From positions 124,001 to 188,000 of the forward strand of contig CAYUCL010000001.1 of NCBI GenBank assembly GCA_964443325.1: 64,000 nt of DNA, given 5' to 3'. Every line of letters begins with the position of its first letter. Position 1 is the stretch's first letter. Shown here one piece after another: positions 1 through 7,938 of the stretch. The notes under the pieces are model-generated. The model made no database searches. It was not told the DNA's origin and saw only the letters and a program-made list of their open reading frames with translations. Position numbers and translations under genes: made by a program. The stretch is from DAOUVR01 sp034430535 (GTDB taxonomy: Bacteria > Chloroflexota > Dehalococcoidia > E44-bin15).

Positions 1-1
1 T

Positions 2-1153
2 GTTGGCTTCCTGCCGCCGCTGTTTAATGAGATCGACGAAGAACTGGGCTTGACCAACACCCAGATAGGGGTCATCTGGGGGGCAGCCGGCTTGGGGACA
101 TTGCTCACTGCGCTTGGCGGGGGTATGATGGCAGACCGCTATGGGGCCAAGAAGATCATCGCTGCCGGGCTTTTCCTGTCAATTCCCTTCTGTGTGATGC
201 GAGCCGTTTTCCCTAGCTTCTGGGGACTGACTACGTCGATGTTCCTTCTTGGCACGGCTATGGGGCTGATCGTCCCCAACACCGCCAAGGCAATCGGCAT
301 GTGGTTCGGGCCCAAGGAACTGGGAACAGCGCTGGGTCTACTGGCTGTCGGGGGCGCCCTGGGCACTGTTATCGCCCTGATGATCGGCGTGCCTCTCTCC
401 AACGCCCTCGGCGGTTGGAGGAATGTGATGTATCTGACAGGGGGTATCTGCGCAGCCATTTTTATCATGTGGGTAGTACTGGCGAGGGAACGGCCGCCCA
501 CTGAAGCCCAGGCCGAGGCTGCGGCAGCCCGGCGGCCAATGCTGGAAGGATTGAGGAAGATTATGCGGGTCAGGGACCTGTGGCTGGTATGCATGATGGA
601 ACTGTGCATCACGGGTGCCATTATGGGTTTCATGGGCCATTTCCCTCACGACAGCGTCGATAGGCTTGGTATGAGCCCCGGGATGGCAGGTATTCTCACT
701 GGTCTCGGTGCAGCGGCCGTTGTAGTGACCAGTGTTTTAGGCCCCCTTTTCTCCGACCGCGTTGGCTTAAGGAGGCCCTTTTTATGGCCCTTCATGCTGG
801 TTGGCCTCTTTGGAGCCACTTTCATGGGCATCGCTTCTGGTGCGTCACTGTTCATCCTGGTCTTAGTTCTGGGCGCATCGATAGGGGTTGTTTTGCCCCT
901 GTTCCAGGCGGTTATCATAGAGAACCCCCGTATCGGACCCCTTCTCGCCGGTTCCGCGCTGGGGCTCCTGTACATGGTAAACTGCGTCGGCGCCACCCTC
1001 GTGCCCATAGTCATGGGGTGGATTCAGGATGCGACCGCCGCGTACTGGCAAGCATACCTTTTCTTTGCCATATTGGATGGCGGAGGTGCACTGTTCGGCT
1101 ATCTGATAAAGGAGACGGGGCTAAGGTCCAAGAAAGGTATCGAAGCGGCCTAA
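2..1153 (+). CDS. MFS transporter, 5' end outside window
   Basis: The reading frame is open to the first base, so the gene starts upstream; the first visible start-like codon is TTG at 50. About 383 residues remain, with roughly ten hydrophobic helices. The inter-helix motif A-D-R-Y-G-A-K-K (near residue 45) matches the MFS loop 2-3 signature. A second half-motif, F-S-D-R-V-G-L-R-R, lies after the central charged loop, as expected for two 6-helix halves. It resembles the MFS protein at 49638-50876, including a shared G-G-W-R-N / N-G-W-R-N segment. That sub-group includes CynX/NimT- and nitrate-type carriers, but the substrate cannot be read from sequence. It should act in the inner membrane. 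Confidence 0.85.
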   Translation, partial: VGFLPPLFNEIDEELGLTNTQIGVIWGAAGLGTLLTALGGGMMADRYGAKKIIAAGLFLSIPFCVMRAVFPSFWGLTTSMFLLGTAMGLIVPNTAKAIGMWFGPKELGTALGLLAVGGALGTVIALMIGVPLSNALGGWRNVMYLTGGICAAIFIMWVVLARERPPTEAQAEAAAARRPMLEGLRKIMRVRDLWLVCMMELCITGAIMGFMGHFPHDSVDRLGMSPGMAGILTGLGAAAVVVTSVLGPLFSDRVGLRRPFLWPFMLVGLFGATFMGIASGASLFILVLVLGASIGVVLPLFQAVIIENPRIGPLLAGSALGLLYMVNCVGATLVPIVMGWIQDATAAYWQAYLFFAILDGGGALFGYLIKETGLRSKKGIEAA

Positions 1154-1254
1154 GTATATATTACAAGGGGGCATTGGTAGGCTCAGACCTGTCAACGAAC
1201 GTCGATGAAAACGATCTATGCTAATAGAGCTATATTATCTCCACATCAAGAGAT

Positions 1255-1306
1255 GTAGCGCGAGGCGGAAGCCTCGCTATAAGAGGCGACCCTAAGGTCG
1301 CGCTAC
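1255..1306. repeat. GTAG-type nested palindrome, family A copy 1
   Basis: A 52-bp element with outer arms GTAGCGCGA / TCGCGCTAC. Two inner hairpins are GCGAGGC-GGAA-GCCTCGC and GGCGACC-CTAA-GGTCGC. It is preceded by CCACATCAAGAGAT, also found before copy 2 at 3095, and followed directly by a remnant of the ispG 3' end. Confidence 0.9.
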
Positions 1307-1307
1307 T

Positions 1308-1341
1308 CTAAAATGCCTCCACCTCCGCCATCAGCGCCTCT
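1308..1341 (-). pseudogene. Short remnant of ispG 3' end
   Basis: On the minus strand these bases read E-A-L-M-A-E-V-E-A-F-stop, matching the last residues of intact ispG (E-A-L-M-A-E-V-E-A-L-stop, ending at 3931) in the same frame. Upstream of that the similarity is lost. It is the most decayed of two partial copies of the ispG terminus and lies next to a family A palindrome, as the second copy does. Confidence 0.7.
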
Positions 1342-1539
1342 GTCGCCGTAAGATGGCAACCGCTTGGCTGCGTCAGATTCACCATTTTGAATATCCATTG
1401 GCCAGGAGACGACGTCCGCAACGAAAGTTTAGGCAACAGTCTTTACTGGGCTTCTGATTTGAAAAGCTAGCTGCTGTTTGTACTCTTTTATTCTCCTTTG
1501 CGCTAGTTCTACATACTCCTATTCGAAATTGCCATTGAA

Positions 1540-1707
1540 TTATGCAGCATTTTGGAATTCCATATCAAAAAAGTCTTCTAACATATCTTCTGTGATTCCT
1601 GCCATGTCCATTAGCTCTTCTTTGTCACCAAAATAATCTTCCAACGCTAGAGAAAAGAAATACTTGACATTCTGAAAGTCCTTTTTGTCCAATTCGTTAT
1701 CCTCCAT
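1540..1707 (-). CDS. Small acidic protein downstream of HNH gene (possibly truncated)
   Basis: A 55-codon frame starting at ATG 1707, four bases after the stop of the HNH gene, so probably cotranscribed with it. The product is very acidic (M-E-D-N-E-L-D-K-K-D start; repeated E/D in D-M-L-E-D-F-F-D). I do not recognise a family. Oddly, the same frame continues past the stop: six codons, a TAG, then about 29 codons of protein-like sequence (E-Y-V-E-L-A-Q-R-R-I-K-E-Y-K) to a TAA at 1429. The gene may therefore be a nonsense-broken ~92-codon gene. A small acidic partner beside a nuclease recalls inhibitor or immunity proteins, but that is inference only. Confidence 0.45.
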   Translation of the reverse strand: MEDNELDKKDFQNVKYFFSLALEDYFGDKEELMDMAGITEDMLEDFFDMEFQNAA

Positions 1708-1711
1708 AATT

Positions 1712-2515
1712 CTAAAAGACTTTGTTGTAAATACAATCGAGATGATACTCTAGGAATGCATCATCAATTCCATGTTTGAGAACCGATAAATGCGTTTCTT
1801 GTTCCAATGCCTTCCTATCTATTGAAAGTAGCTTGTGATTCTTCGGTTGTATTGCAATCACTCCGTAATCAAACATAGCATGATGGTTTGGACATAACAC
1901 TAGCATGTTTGACTGATGATCTATACCCTGATGCTTCTTACCCAAGGGCCTTATGTGATGTGACTCAGCGTAGTTGCCACCATCCGGTAGCTTAAAAGTC
2001 ATATTGCATATCTGACATTGCTGCTTATATAACGATTTCAAGAACCTACTCAATGAAGTATCACGCATTATCCTTGTTATAGTAACTCGCTTTCGCCTCG
2101 GAACAACATCCGTCTTCTCATGAAATCGCTCTTCAAAATCATCGATTTCCGCCTCGTCTGCATACATGTCAATAGCAACCCTATCTCGCTTCTTATAGAA
2201 CTCATTTTCCCATTCCCTGAATCCTTCCAAGCCGAAAGATTCCCAATATTGAATCCCAGGTACAAACGTTTCGCCAGAAACTTCGTTAACATAATCAATG
2301 AAGACAGAACTTGATTTGTGCATTAGCCCTCTTGCTTGAGTCTCTCTCAGGTCAATTCCGAGGTTGTCCTTGAAAAACTTCCTTAGCACTTGAACAAGAG
2401 ATACGTTTTCTCCTTTCAGTCTTCTCTCAATAAGATCGAGATAATGATCAAAGCCAAGTTCAACTGCATTTGCCATTTGCCGCCATGAAACTCTCGTCAT
2501 GTCCTCATGATTCAT
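1712..2515 (-). CDS. HNH endonuclease domain protein
   Basis: 267 residues. The C-terminal third has a complete HNH (beta-beta-alpha metal) nuclease core: C-Q-I-C, then E-S-H-H-I-R-P, then N-M-L-V-L-C-P-N-H-H. This gives two zinc-binding Cys pairs and the catalytic His pair. The N-terminal ~165 residues are not a domain I recognise; they carry a short R-R-K-R basic stretch just before the nuclease domain. Such proteins are common in restriction and other defence loci, and the AT-rich composition differs from the GC-richer ispG operon next door. The gene lies between two broken ispG-end copies, with a small acidic gene immediately downstream. No methyltransferase is nearby, so an orthodox restriction system is not supported. 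Confidence 0.8.
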   Translation of the reverse strand: MNHEDMTRVSWRQMANAVELGFDHYLDLIERRLKGENVSLVQVLRKFFKDNLGIDLRETQARGLMHKSSSVFIDYVNEVSGETFVPGIQYWESFGLEGFREWENEFYKKRDRVAIDMYADEAEIDDFEERFHEKTDVVPRRKRVTITRIMRDTSLSRFLKSLYKQQCQICNMTFKLPDGGNYAESHHIRPLGKKHQGIDHQSNMLVLCPNHHAMFDYGVIAIQPKNHKLLSIDRKALEQETHLSVLKHGIDDAFLEYHLDCIYNKVF

Positions 2516-2638
2516 TTTATTGCCTCACACTAAGGAATTTTGCTTGTAATTACCCTTGAATCATTTCTTAATCGTATCCTTGCCCAATAGTTTTTGGGAA
2601 TTACATCACCAAGCAATTTCTTCTATTTATCTGTCGTT

Positions 2639-2875
2639 CTATTTGTAGCCTTCACCAAAACCGAAGTCTCGACCTATGCCTACCACCTCTTCACAGTAAG
2701 GACATATCACCTTTTCGTCCGGACTACTAGTAAGGCTATGCCTAGCAGTACACTCGTTGTATCCCTCTCCGTTCCAAGACCATTCCTCAGTCATCAAAGC
2801 GGTAAACCAAATAGCATCCAAGATTTCTCCACAATTCTTACAACGTACTCTTTCGGTCATTTCCTTGCTGGACAT
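2639..2875 (-). CDS. Small zinc-ribbon protein
   Basis: 78 residues with C-K-N-C near the N terminus and C-P-Y-C near the C terminus, plus a single Cys and a His between them. This suggests one zinc-ribbon fold. The ATG follows a strong ribosome-binding site (AAGGAGTGAGAT). There is no transmembrane segment or signal peptide. It is encoded upstream of the HNH gene on the same strand with a ~120-bp gap, and shares its low GC content. Family and function are unknown; a nucleic-acid-binding accessory role is possible. Confidence 0.6.
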   Translation of the reverse strand: MSSKEMTERVRCKNCGEILDAIWFTALMTEEWSWNGEGYNECTARHSLTSSPDEKVICPYCEEVVGIGRDFGFGEGYK

Positions 2876-3094
2876 ATCTCACTCCTTGCCACCGATGAAA
2901 CTCAATCACCTTTTAAATCTTAACGATCCTTGTCAATTTGTCCTCATAGAAACCCATCACGCAACAGGTAGTATTTGCCATCCTGAGGCACATTCGCAGT
3001 ATTTCTCTCGATAGATAGACTTACATCTGGAATAAAGTGCCTATAATGATCGTCCAACCCTGCCATTATTATAACCCTTTCCACATCAAGAGAT

Positions 3095-3147
3095 GTAGCG
3101 CGAGGCTTCAGCCTCGCCAAGGAGGCGACCCTAAAGGGTCGCGCTAC
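3095..3147. repeat. GTAG-type nested palindrome, family A copy 2
   Basis: Same architecture as copy 1: outer arms GTAGCGCGA / TCGCGCTAC and inner hairpins GCGAGGC-TTCA-GCCTCGC and GGCGACCC-TAAA-GGGTCGC. The 14 bases before it (CCACATCAAGAGAT) also match copy 1. It abuts the stop codon of the broken ispG-end copy at 3149. Confidence 0.95.
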
Positions 3148-3148
3148 T

Positions 3149-3292
3149 CTAGCGGATCTCCACCTCCGCCATCATCGCCTACAGGAAATCCTTCTCCTCC
3201 ACTGTGCGCACCTGCTCCTCTTTGCGAAAGATGACCCCACATCCTTTGCCGCAGGCGATGCCGACGTCGGCTTCTTCTGGTTTCGCTTCCAT
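3149..3292 (-). pseudogene. Truncated duplicate of ispG 3' end
   Basis: Bases 3149-3272 on the minus strand match the last ~38 codons of intact ispG, including A-D-V-G-I-A-C-G-K-G, G-V-I-F-R-K and E-Q-V-R-T-V-E-E. An in-frame TAG at 3181-3179 replaces the Glu codon after F-L, and the original ispG stop survives at 3151-3149. Upstream of the match is an unrelated ATG-led stretch (M-E-A-K-P-E-E), so a 37-codon hybrid frame 3292-3179 exists, but it lacks the catalytic barrel and the Cys ligands. With intact ispG it forms direct repeats flanking the hicBA module. Confidence 0.85.
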
Positions 3293-3452
3293 TAATTCCG
3301 CTTGTCACAATTTAGCACGCATCAAGCAGGCTCATCGCAGGTTGGCATGGAGGGTTAAAAGCCAGTTTATACAGTGAAGCTCTTTACTCTTCCAGCGGTC
3401 TTTAAAAGCCCTTCTCCTCTATGCTGCGGATGATTTCCCGGTAGTTATCTGG

Positions 3453-3680
3453 CTAAAGATGGCTTATAAATTCCTCGGGACTCACACGTGCTTGTCTCAG
3501 GATGCCTCTAAGCGTCCCTATTTTGAGTTCTCGGTGGAGAGGAACCACACAGCCCACTTCACCCTCAGGTATTCGCTTTTTCAGAATTACATGGTCTCCG
3601 CGCTGTCTTATTCTTTGAAAACCAAGCTCGGTTAGGATACGGATGGCTTCCTCTCCCGAGATTTTGCGCAGTTCAGGCAC
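3453..3680 (-). CDS. hicA: HicA-family mRNA interferase toxin
   Basis: A small basic protein of the HicA/YcfA double-stranded-RNA-binding-fold family. The N terminus reads P-E-L-R-K-I-S-G-E-E-A, then L-T-E-L-G-F, then the catalytic segment R-G-D-H-V-I-L-K-K with its conserved His, then V-P-L-H-R-E-L-K-I-G-T-L-R-G-I-L-R-Q-A, the usual C-terminal helix. Family members cleave mRNA when free of HicB. I chose GTG at 3680 because GAGGTG lies upstream at good spacing and the product then starts like typical HicA; a TTG at 3695 would add five residues. It overlaps hicB by eight bases, implying translational coupling with antitoxin first. Confidence 0.88.
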   Translation of the reverse strand: MPELRKISGEEAIRILTELGFQRIRQRGDHVILKKRIPEGEVGCVVPLHRELKIGTLRGILRQARVSPEEFISHL

Positions 3681-3885
3681 TGGAGGCCACCTCAAAGGTG
3701 GTTAATAGGGGCTTCTCTAACTCAGGAAAGGGAAATTCTTCAAGATAAAGCTCGGTTGCTTCTTTGAGATTAGCGATCGCCTCTTCAATAGAACACCCCT
3801 GGCTGACCGTCCCTACTTCAGGACATTCGGCCACATACATGTCCTCTTCCTTATGCAGAACCGCAGTTAGGGTTCTTGTAACCAT
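3673..3885 (-). CDS. hicB: HicB-family antitoxin
   Basis: About 70 residues with the HicB partial RNase H fold: T-A-V-L-H-K-E-E-D-M-Y-V-A-E-C-P-E-V, G-T-V-S-Q-G, then the helix S-I-E-E-A-I-A-N-L-K-E-A-T-E-L-Y-L. ATG 3885 follows AGGAGGTG at seven bases; a GTG at 3894 is possible but badly spaced. The protein stops after the fold, with no C-terminal helix-turn-helix or ribbon-helix-helix domain, so it probably neutralises HicA by binding but cannot repress the promoter alone. It is first in the two-gene operon and sits just downstream of ispG in the same direction. Confidence 0.88.
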   Translation of the reverse strand: MVTRTLTAVLHKEEDMYVAECPEVGTVSQGCSIEEAIANLKEATELYLEEFPFPELEKPLLTTFEVASSA

Positions 3886-3930
3886 CGTTCTCACCTCCTA
3901 ATAAAGTCGTTAGTCAACTTTAGGAAATGC

Positions 3931-4977
3931 TTAAAGTGCTTCTACTTCCGCCATCAGCGCTTCCAGGAAATCCCTCTCCTCCACTGTCCGTACCTGCTCC
4001 CCTTTGCGAAAGATGACCCCACGTCCTTTGCCGCAGGCAATTCCGACGTCGGCATCACGCGCCTCCCCGGGGCCGTTCACCACGCACCCCATGACCGCCA
4101 CCTTTATCGGTTTTTGCAGCTTGGAAAGGCGCTCCTCTACCGCATTAGCCAGAGCGACGATATCGACCTCAGTTCGGCCGCATGATGGGCAGCTTATCAG
4201 GGTGGGGCCACGCTGGCTCAGGTGGAGCGATTTCAGGATTTCGTAGCCGGCGCTGACCTCTTCGCGCGAGTCGCCGCTGAGGGAGACCCGAATGGTATCC
4301 CCAATCCCCTCATGGAGCAGGATACCGATTCCCACTGCACTCCTGATAACCCCCTTCTTTGGGGTGCCTGCCTCGGTGATGCCAAGATGGATGGGGTAGG
4401 GCATTTTCTGAGCAATGGCCCTATTGGCCTCGATGGTGGTGAGAACATCGAAGGCCTTGAGTGCCACCTTTATTAGGTAGAAATCAAGCCCTTCGAACAA
4501 TTCGATCTGTCCCAAGGCTGCATCAAGCATACGCTCGGCAACGGTCTTTTCCCTGCTCTTCGTTGCGGGCAAGCTTCCCGCATTCACCCCGATTCTTATC
4601 GGCACCTCCCGTTCTTTCGCAGCATGCACAATCTGAGCGATTTGCTCCCGCTCCTGAATATTCCCCGGGTTTATTCTCAATCCGTCAACGCCACCCGCAA
4701 TGGCTAAAAGAGCGAGGCGATAGTCGAAGTGGATATCGGCGATGAGGGGAATAGTTATGTCTCGCTTAATGGCAGGGATGGCCTCAGCGGCTTCTCTATC
4801 GGGGACAGCCACGCGCACCAACTGGCAGCCGCACTCCTCAAGCCCTTTTATCTGGTCGATGGTGGCTTTGGCGTTGCGGGTGTCGGTCTTGGTCATTGAC
4901 TGGACGACAACCGGGGCGCCACCGCCAACGGTCACATCGCCAATTCGGATGGCTCTTGAGGCTCGGCGAAGTCTCAT
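3931..4977 (-). CDS. ispG: (E)-4-hydroxy-3-methylbut-2-enyl-diphosphate synthase
   Basis: 348 residues, the short bacterial GcpE/IspG form. It converts methylerythritol cyclodiphosphate to HMBPP in the MEP pathway using a [4Fe-4S] cluster. An N-terminal TIM barrel (V-V-V-Q-S-M-T-K-T-D-T, A-D-I-H-F-D-Y) is followed by a cluster domain with C263-P-S-C266 and C298-V-V-N-G-P-G-E305, the three Cys plus Glu ligand set. Its start overlaps the rseP stop (ATGA). It is the last gene of the rpsB-dxr operon, so it shares control with dxr. Its 3' end exists as two broken copies downstream (1308 and 3149). Confidence 0.97.
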   Translation of the reverse strand: MRLRRASRAIRIGDVTVGGGAPVVVQSMTKTDTRNAKATIDQIKGLEECGCQLVRVAVPDREAAEAIPAIKRDITIPLIADIHFDYRLALLAIAGGVDGLRINPGNIQEREQIAQIVHAAKEREVPIRIGVNAGSLPATKSREKTVAERMLDAALGQIELFEGLDFYLIKVALKAFDVLTTIEANRAIAQKMPYPIHLGITEAGTPKKGVIRSAVGIGILLHEGIGDTIRVSLSGDSREEVSAGYEILKSLHLSQRGPTLISCPSCGRTEVDIVALANAVEERLSKLQKPIKVAVMGCVVNGPGEARDADVGIACGKGRGVIFRKGEQVRTVEERDFLEALMAEVEAL

Positions 4978-6053
4978 GGCAGCATGCTCCCCCCGTGAAC
5001 TATGCGAAGCACGTCATAGTAGCTGACAACGAATGCTAAGAGTATGAGTAACCCAAACCCGAGCGTATTTATGAATCCTTCCGTCCTTGGTGCTAGCCGC
5101 TTGCCATGGCGAACCAACTCAAGCAAGATGAAGGCAATCCTCCCTCCATCGAGGGCTGGAATGGGCAACAGGTTTACTATTGCCAGATTCACGCTGAGGA
5201 AACAGGCAAGCCAGATGACAGCATAGGCTCCTGCCATAACAAACGCACCGGTTAGCTGGGCGATGCCAATTGGGCCAGCGATTGGAGGCCCCTCCCACCC
5301 CAGCGGCATCTCCGGGCCCCGAATCAGTTCGACGATGGCATCCTTCATAAGCACCAACATACGCCCGTACTCCTTGAGCCCCAATGGGATGGAGCTCCAT
5401 AGATGATAGGCTTTGGTTTCTGTTATTGGGCCCATCTGAACGCCCAGTGGCCCCTCCCCTTCAGGAGGATCCGACCGGGGAATAAGCGTGGTCTGAAACT
5501 CGGTCTCCGGTCGCCTCAAAATGAGCAGTGTGACCTCCGAGCCGATCTTGGGCTCTATGGCTTGGTGTATGTCGTCAAAGGTGTTAACCGCCTGCCCGTC
5601 AATGCTCAGTATGATGTCTTTAGCCTCGACACCAGCGTATTCAGCCGGAGAGTCAGGGGCTACCGCCGCCACCTGAACCCCGTTGCCCCCCACATAGCGC
5701 TCCATCGGCATCATAAAGGAGATGGGGAAAAGGAGTAGAGGAAGCAATAGCATAGCAAGTGACCCTGCACTGAGGACCAGGACTCTTACACGTCTGCTCT
5801 TCCCGGCAAGGCTGCCCGGTGTATTGGGGTCTTCCTCTCCCGCCATTCTGCAGAAGCCACCTAATGGGATGAGGTTCACCGAATAAATGATTCCCCCTCG
5901 CTTAATGCCGAAGAGGCGAGGAGGATATCCTAGGCCAAGCTCCTCAACTCTGACCCCGCAAAGTCTGGCGGCGAAGAAATGCCCCAATTCATGAATCAGG
6001 ATAACCACGAATAGGATAGCCAGGAAGACAAGTATTGTCACTGATATGCTCAT
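4974..6053 (-). CDS. rseP: Site-2 intramembrane metalloprotease (RseP/RasP type)
   Basis: About 359 residues. The M50 zinc site H21-E-L-G-H25 lies in the first transmembrane helix. One PDZ domain follows (around residues 125-200, V-A-A-V-A-P-D-S-P-A-E-Y-A-G-V), then the second active-site motif N-L-L-P-I-P-A-L-D-G-G. Family members cleave membrane-anchored anti-sigma factors or remnant signal peptides. I place the start at ATG 6053, which overlaps the dxr stop as ATGA; an in-frame start at 6077 would add eight residues inside dxr. The placement between dxr and ispG is typical of bacterial cdsA-dxr-rseP clusters. Confidence 0.93.
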   Translation of the reverse strand: MSISVTILVFLAILFVVILIHELGHFFAARLCGVRVEELGLGYPPRLFGIKRGGIIYSVNLIPLGGFCRMAGEEDPNTPGSLAGKSRRVRVLVLSAGSLAMLLLPLLLFPISFMMPMERYVGGNGVQVAAVAPDSPAEYAGVEAKDIILSIDGQAVNTFDDIHQAIEPKIGSEVTLLILRRPETEFQTTLIPRSDPPEGEGPLGVQMGPITETKAYHLWSSIPLGLKEYGRMLVLMKDAIVELIRGPEMPLGWEGPPIAGPIGIAQLTGAFVMAGAYAVIWLACFLSVNLAIVNLLPIPALDGGRIAFILLELVRHGKRLAPRTEGFINTLGFGLLILLAFVVSYYDVLRIVHGGSMLP

Positions 6054-7150
6054 CTTGGTGCCCTCTCTCTGGCCCATGCATCAGCGGTGAGTATCTCCTC
6101 CAGTGAAGGATTGCTTATAGACTGATGTTGCTCCAGAGCCTCCTCCACTATCCCTGCAATATCTAGAAAGCCGATGCGTCCCTCTAAGAAGAGTTCTACT
6201 GCTACTTCGTCAGCGGCGGATAGCACCGCCGGGTAGGTGCCCCCTTTTCGTCCCGCCTCCAGGGCCAGTTTCAGGCAAGGGAACTTTTCAAAGTTCGGCG
6301 TCTCAAAGGTGAGCGAGCCAATTTTGGCAAAATCGAGCCGGGGGAGCTTACTCAAAGGGCGCTCGGGATAAAACAACGCATATTGTATCGGCAGGCGCAT
6401 GTCAGGAAGGCTTAGCTGCGCCTTGACAGAGCCATCAACAAATTCAACCATAGAGTGCACAATGCTCTGGGGGTGAATCACTATCTCAATGTCCTCAAGG
6501 GGGACATCAAAAAGCCAATGCGTTTCAATTACCTCAAACCCCTTGTTCATCAAAGTGGCAGAGTCGATAGTCACCTTTTTGCCCATTTTCCATGTGGGAT
6601 GCTCCAGCGCTTGTTGAGGCGTCACAACTTCAAGCTCATCAGAGGATAGATGACGAAAGGGACCACCGGAGGCGGTCAGAATGAGCTTGGCGATTCCTTT
6701 ATCCTCACCGTTCAGGCATTGCCATATAGCGCTCGGTTCACTGTCGATGGGCAAAATCTGGGCGTGACACCTTTTCGCCTCGGTAGTAACAATCTCCCCC
6801 GCCGCTACCAGCACCTCCTTGGTGGCCAAGGCGATATCTTTCCCGGCACGAATTGCTGCCATCGTCGGGCTGAGCCCTGCCATTCCTGAGATGGCAATCA
6901 CTACCAGGTCAACCTCGGGGTGAGAGGCGAGTTTCTCCAACGATGCAGTCTCGTAGCCTGGACCAGGCAATCGCCCATCAGAGATGGAGACAAGGCTTGG
7001 CTGAAATTCCTCGATCTGTCTTGCCAGGAGCTCGATGTTTCTCCCCCCGGCAAGGCCGATAACCTGGAAACGGTCGGGGAAGGAGCGCACCACATCCAGC
7101 GTCTGCTGTCCTATGGAGCCAGTTGAGCCCAGAATAGCCAGCCGCTTCAC
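6050..7150 (-). CDS. dxr: 1-deoxy-D-xylulose 5-phosphate reductoisomerase
   Basis: About 366 residues. Dxr turns DXP into MEP with NADPH, the committed step of the MEP pathway. The N-terminal NADPH site is G-S-T-G-S-I-G. The metal and substrate region reads L-P-I-D-S-E-P-S-A-I-W-Q-C and T-A-S-G-G-P-F-R; H-P-T-W-K-M-G-K-K and N-K-G-F-E-V-I-E follow. The GTG at 7150 overlaps the cdsA stop as GTGA and gives the usual V/M-K-R-L-A-I-L-G-S start; an ATG at 7162 would add four residues. It is coupled to cdsA upstream and rseP downstream. Confidence 0.97.
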   Translation of the reverse strand: MKRLAILGSTGSIGQQTLDVVRSFPDRFQVIGLAGGRNIELLARQIEEFQPSLVSISDGRLPGPGYETASLEKLASHPEVDLVVIAISGMAGLSPTMAAIRAGKDIALATKEVLVAAGEIVTTEAKRCHAQILPIDSEPSAIWQCLNGEDKGIAKLILTASGGPFRHLSSDELEVVTPQQALEHPTWKMGKKVTIDSATLMNKGFEVIETHWLFDVPLEDIEIVIHPQSIVHSMVEFVDGSVKAQLSLPDMRLPIQYALFYPERPLSKLPRLDFAKIGSLTFETPNFEKFPCLKLALEAGRKGGTYPAVLSAADEVAVELFLEGRIGFLDIAGIVEEALEQHQSISNPSLEEILTADAWARERAPR

Positions 7151-7938
7151 ACAACCACCCATATTACATAATAGTATACTACAACCACAACAAAGAGGAT
7201 GCTATCGAGGCGGTCGAGGAGCCCACCATGGCCCGGCATCAACCAGCCGGCGTCTTTTACCCCAGTGCTCCGCTTGAGCATAGATTCTGACAGGTCGCCT
7301 AGCTGGGCGAAGACGCCAATGAGGGCACCGAGAACCGCTACTTGCCAGCAGACGGCGATAGTAGGGAGAATAGCGGCCAGGATTAAAGAGGCGGCGATGG
7401 CGCCCCAAAAGCCCCCTACCGTTCCCTCCCATGTCTTCCCCGGGCTGACCTTCGACCAGAGAGAATGCCTACCCCAGGCCCTGCCCACGAAGAAAGCAGT
7501 GGTGTCAACAGCGATGGTAGTGAAGAGGGCAAGAAACACCCAGTCCCTGCCACCCTCCACTCCCCTCAGGGGGATAAAATAGCTCAACATCCAACCTATG
7601 TAGATGATCCCTGTTAGGCTCCAGGCCCAGTTTACCGCGGCACCTTCGACCGTGGAGCAAAAAAGCAGCCAGATTAGTGAGAAGACCACTGCTGAGGTCA
7701 GGACTAGTAGTGTATGGTTTGCTTCAAAATGGGCACATAAGATGAAAATGAGCACCCAGACGAGCCCGAAAATTGTCATAGGATGCCTTATGGAGAGGCC
7801 TTTCATCCCATAGAATTCCAGCGCCCCCAGCGCTGCGACGACGGCTACCAGGACTGAGTAGGCGGGCCCGCCAAACCAGATAATGACCAGAATGGGTATA
7901 AGGACGATAAACGCAGTTAGCAAACGTTTTCCGATCAT
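7147..7938 (-). CDS. cdsA: Phosphatidate cytidylyltransferase
   Basis: 263 residues, about eight membrane helices. It makes CDP-diacylglycerol from phosphatidic acid and CTP at the inner membrane. The C-terminal family signature is complete: S-M-L-K-R-S-T-G-V-K-D-A, then P-G-H-G-G-L-L-D-R-L-D-S, carrying the metal-binding Asp residues. The start overlaps the uppS stop as ATGA, so the two are probably translated together. Confidence 0.96.
   Translation of the reverse strand: MIGKRLLTAFIVLIPILVIIWFGGPAYSVLVAVVAALGALEFYGMKGLSIRHPMTIFGLVWVLIFILCAHFEANHTLLVLTSAVVFSLIWLLFCSTVEGAAVNWAWSLTGIIYIGWMLSYFIPLRGVEGGRDWVFLALFTTIAVDTTAFFVGRAWGRHSLWSKVSPGKTWEGTVGGFWGAIAASLILAAILPTIAVCWQVAVLGALIGVFAQLGDLSESMLKRSTGVKDAGWLMPGHGGLLDRLDSILFVVVVVYYYVIWVVV

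Noticed and set aside
1712..2515. Type II or type IV restriction system
   Set aside because: There is an HNH domain but no methyltransferase, no AAA/GTPase partner and no specificity domain I can recognise, so only an HNH nuclease is claimed.
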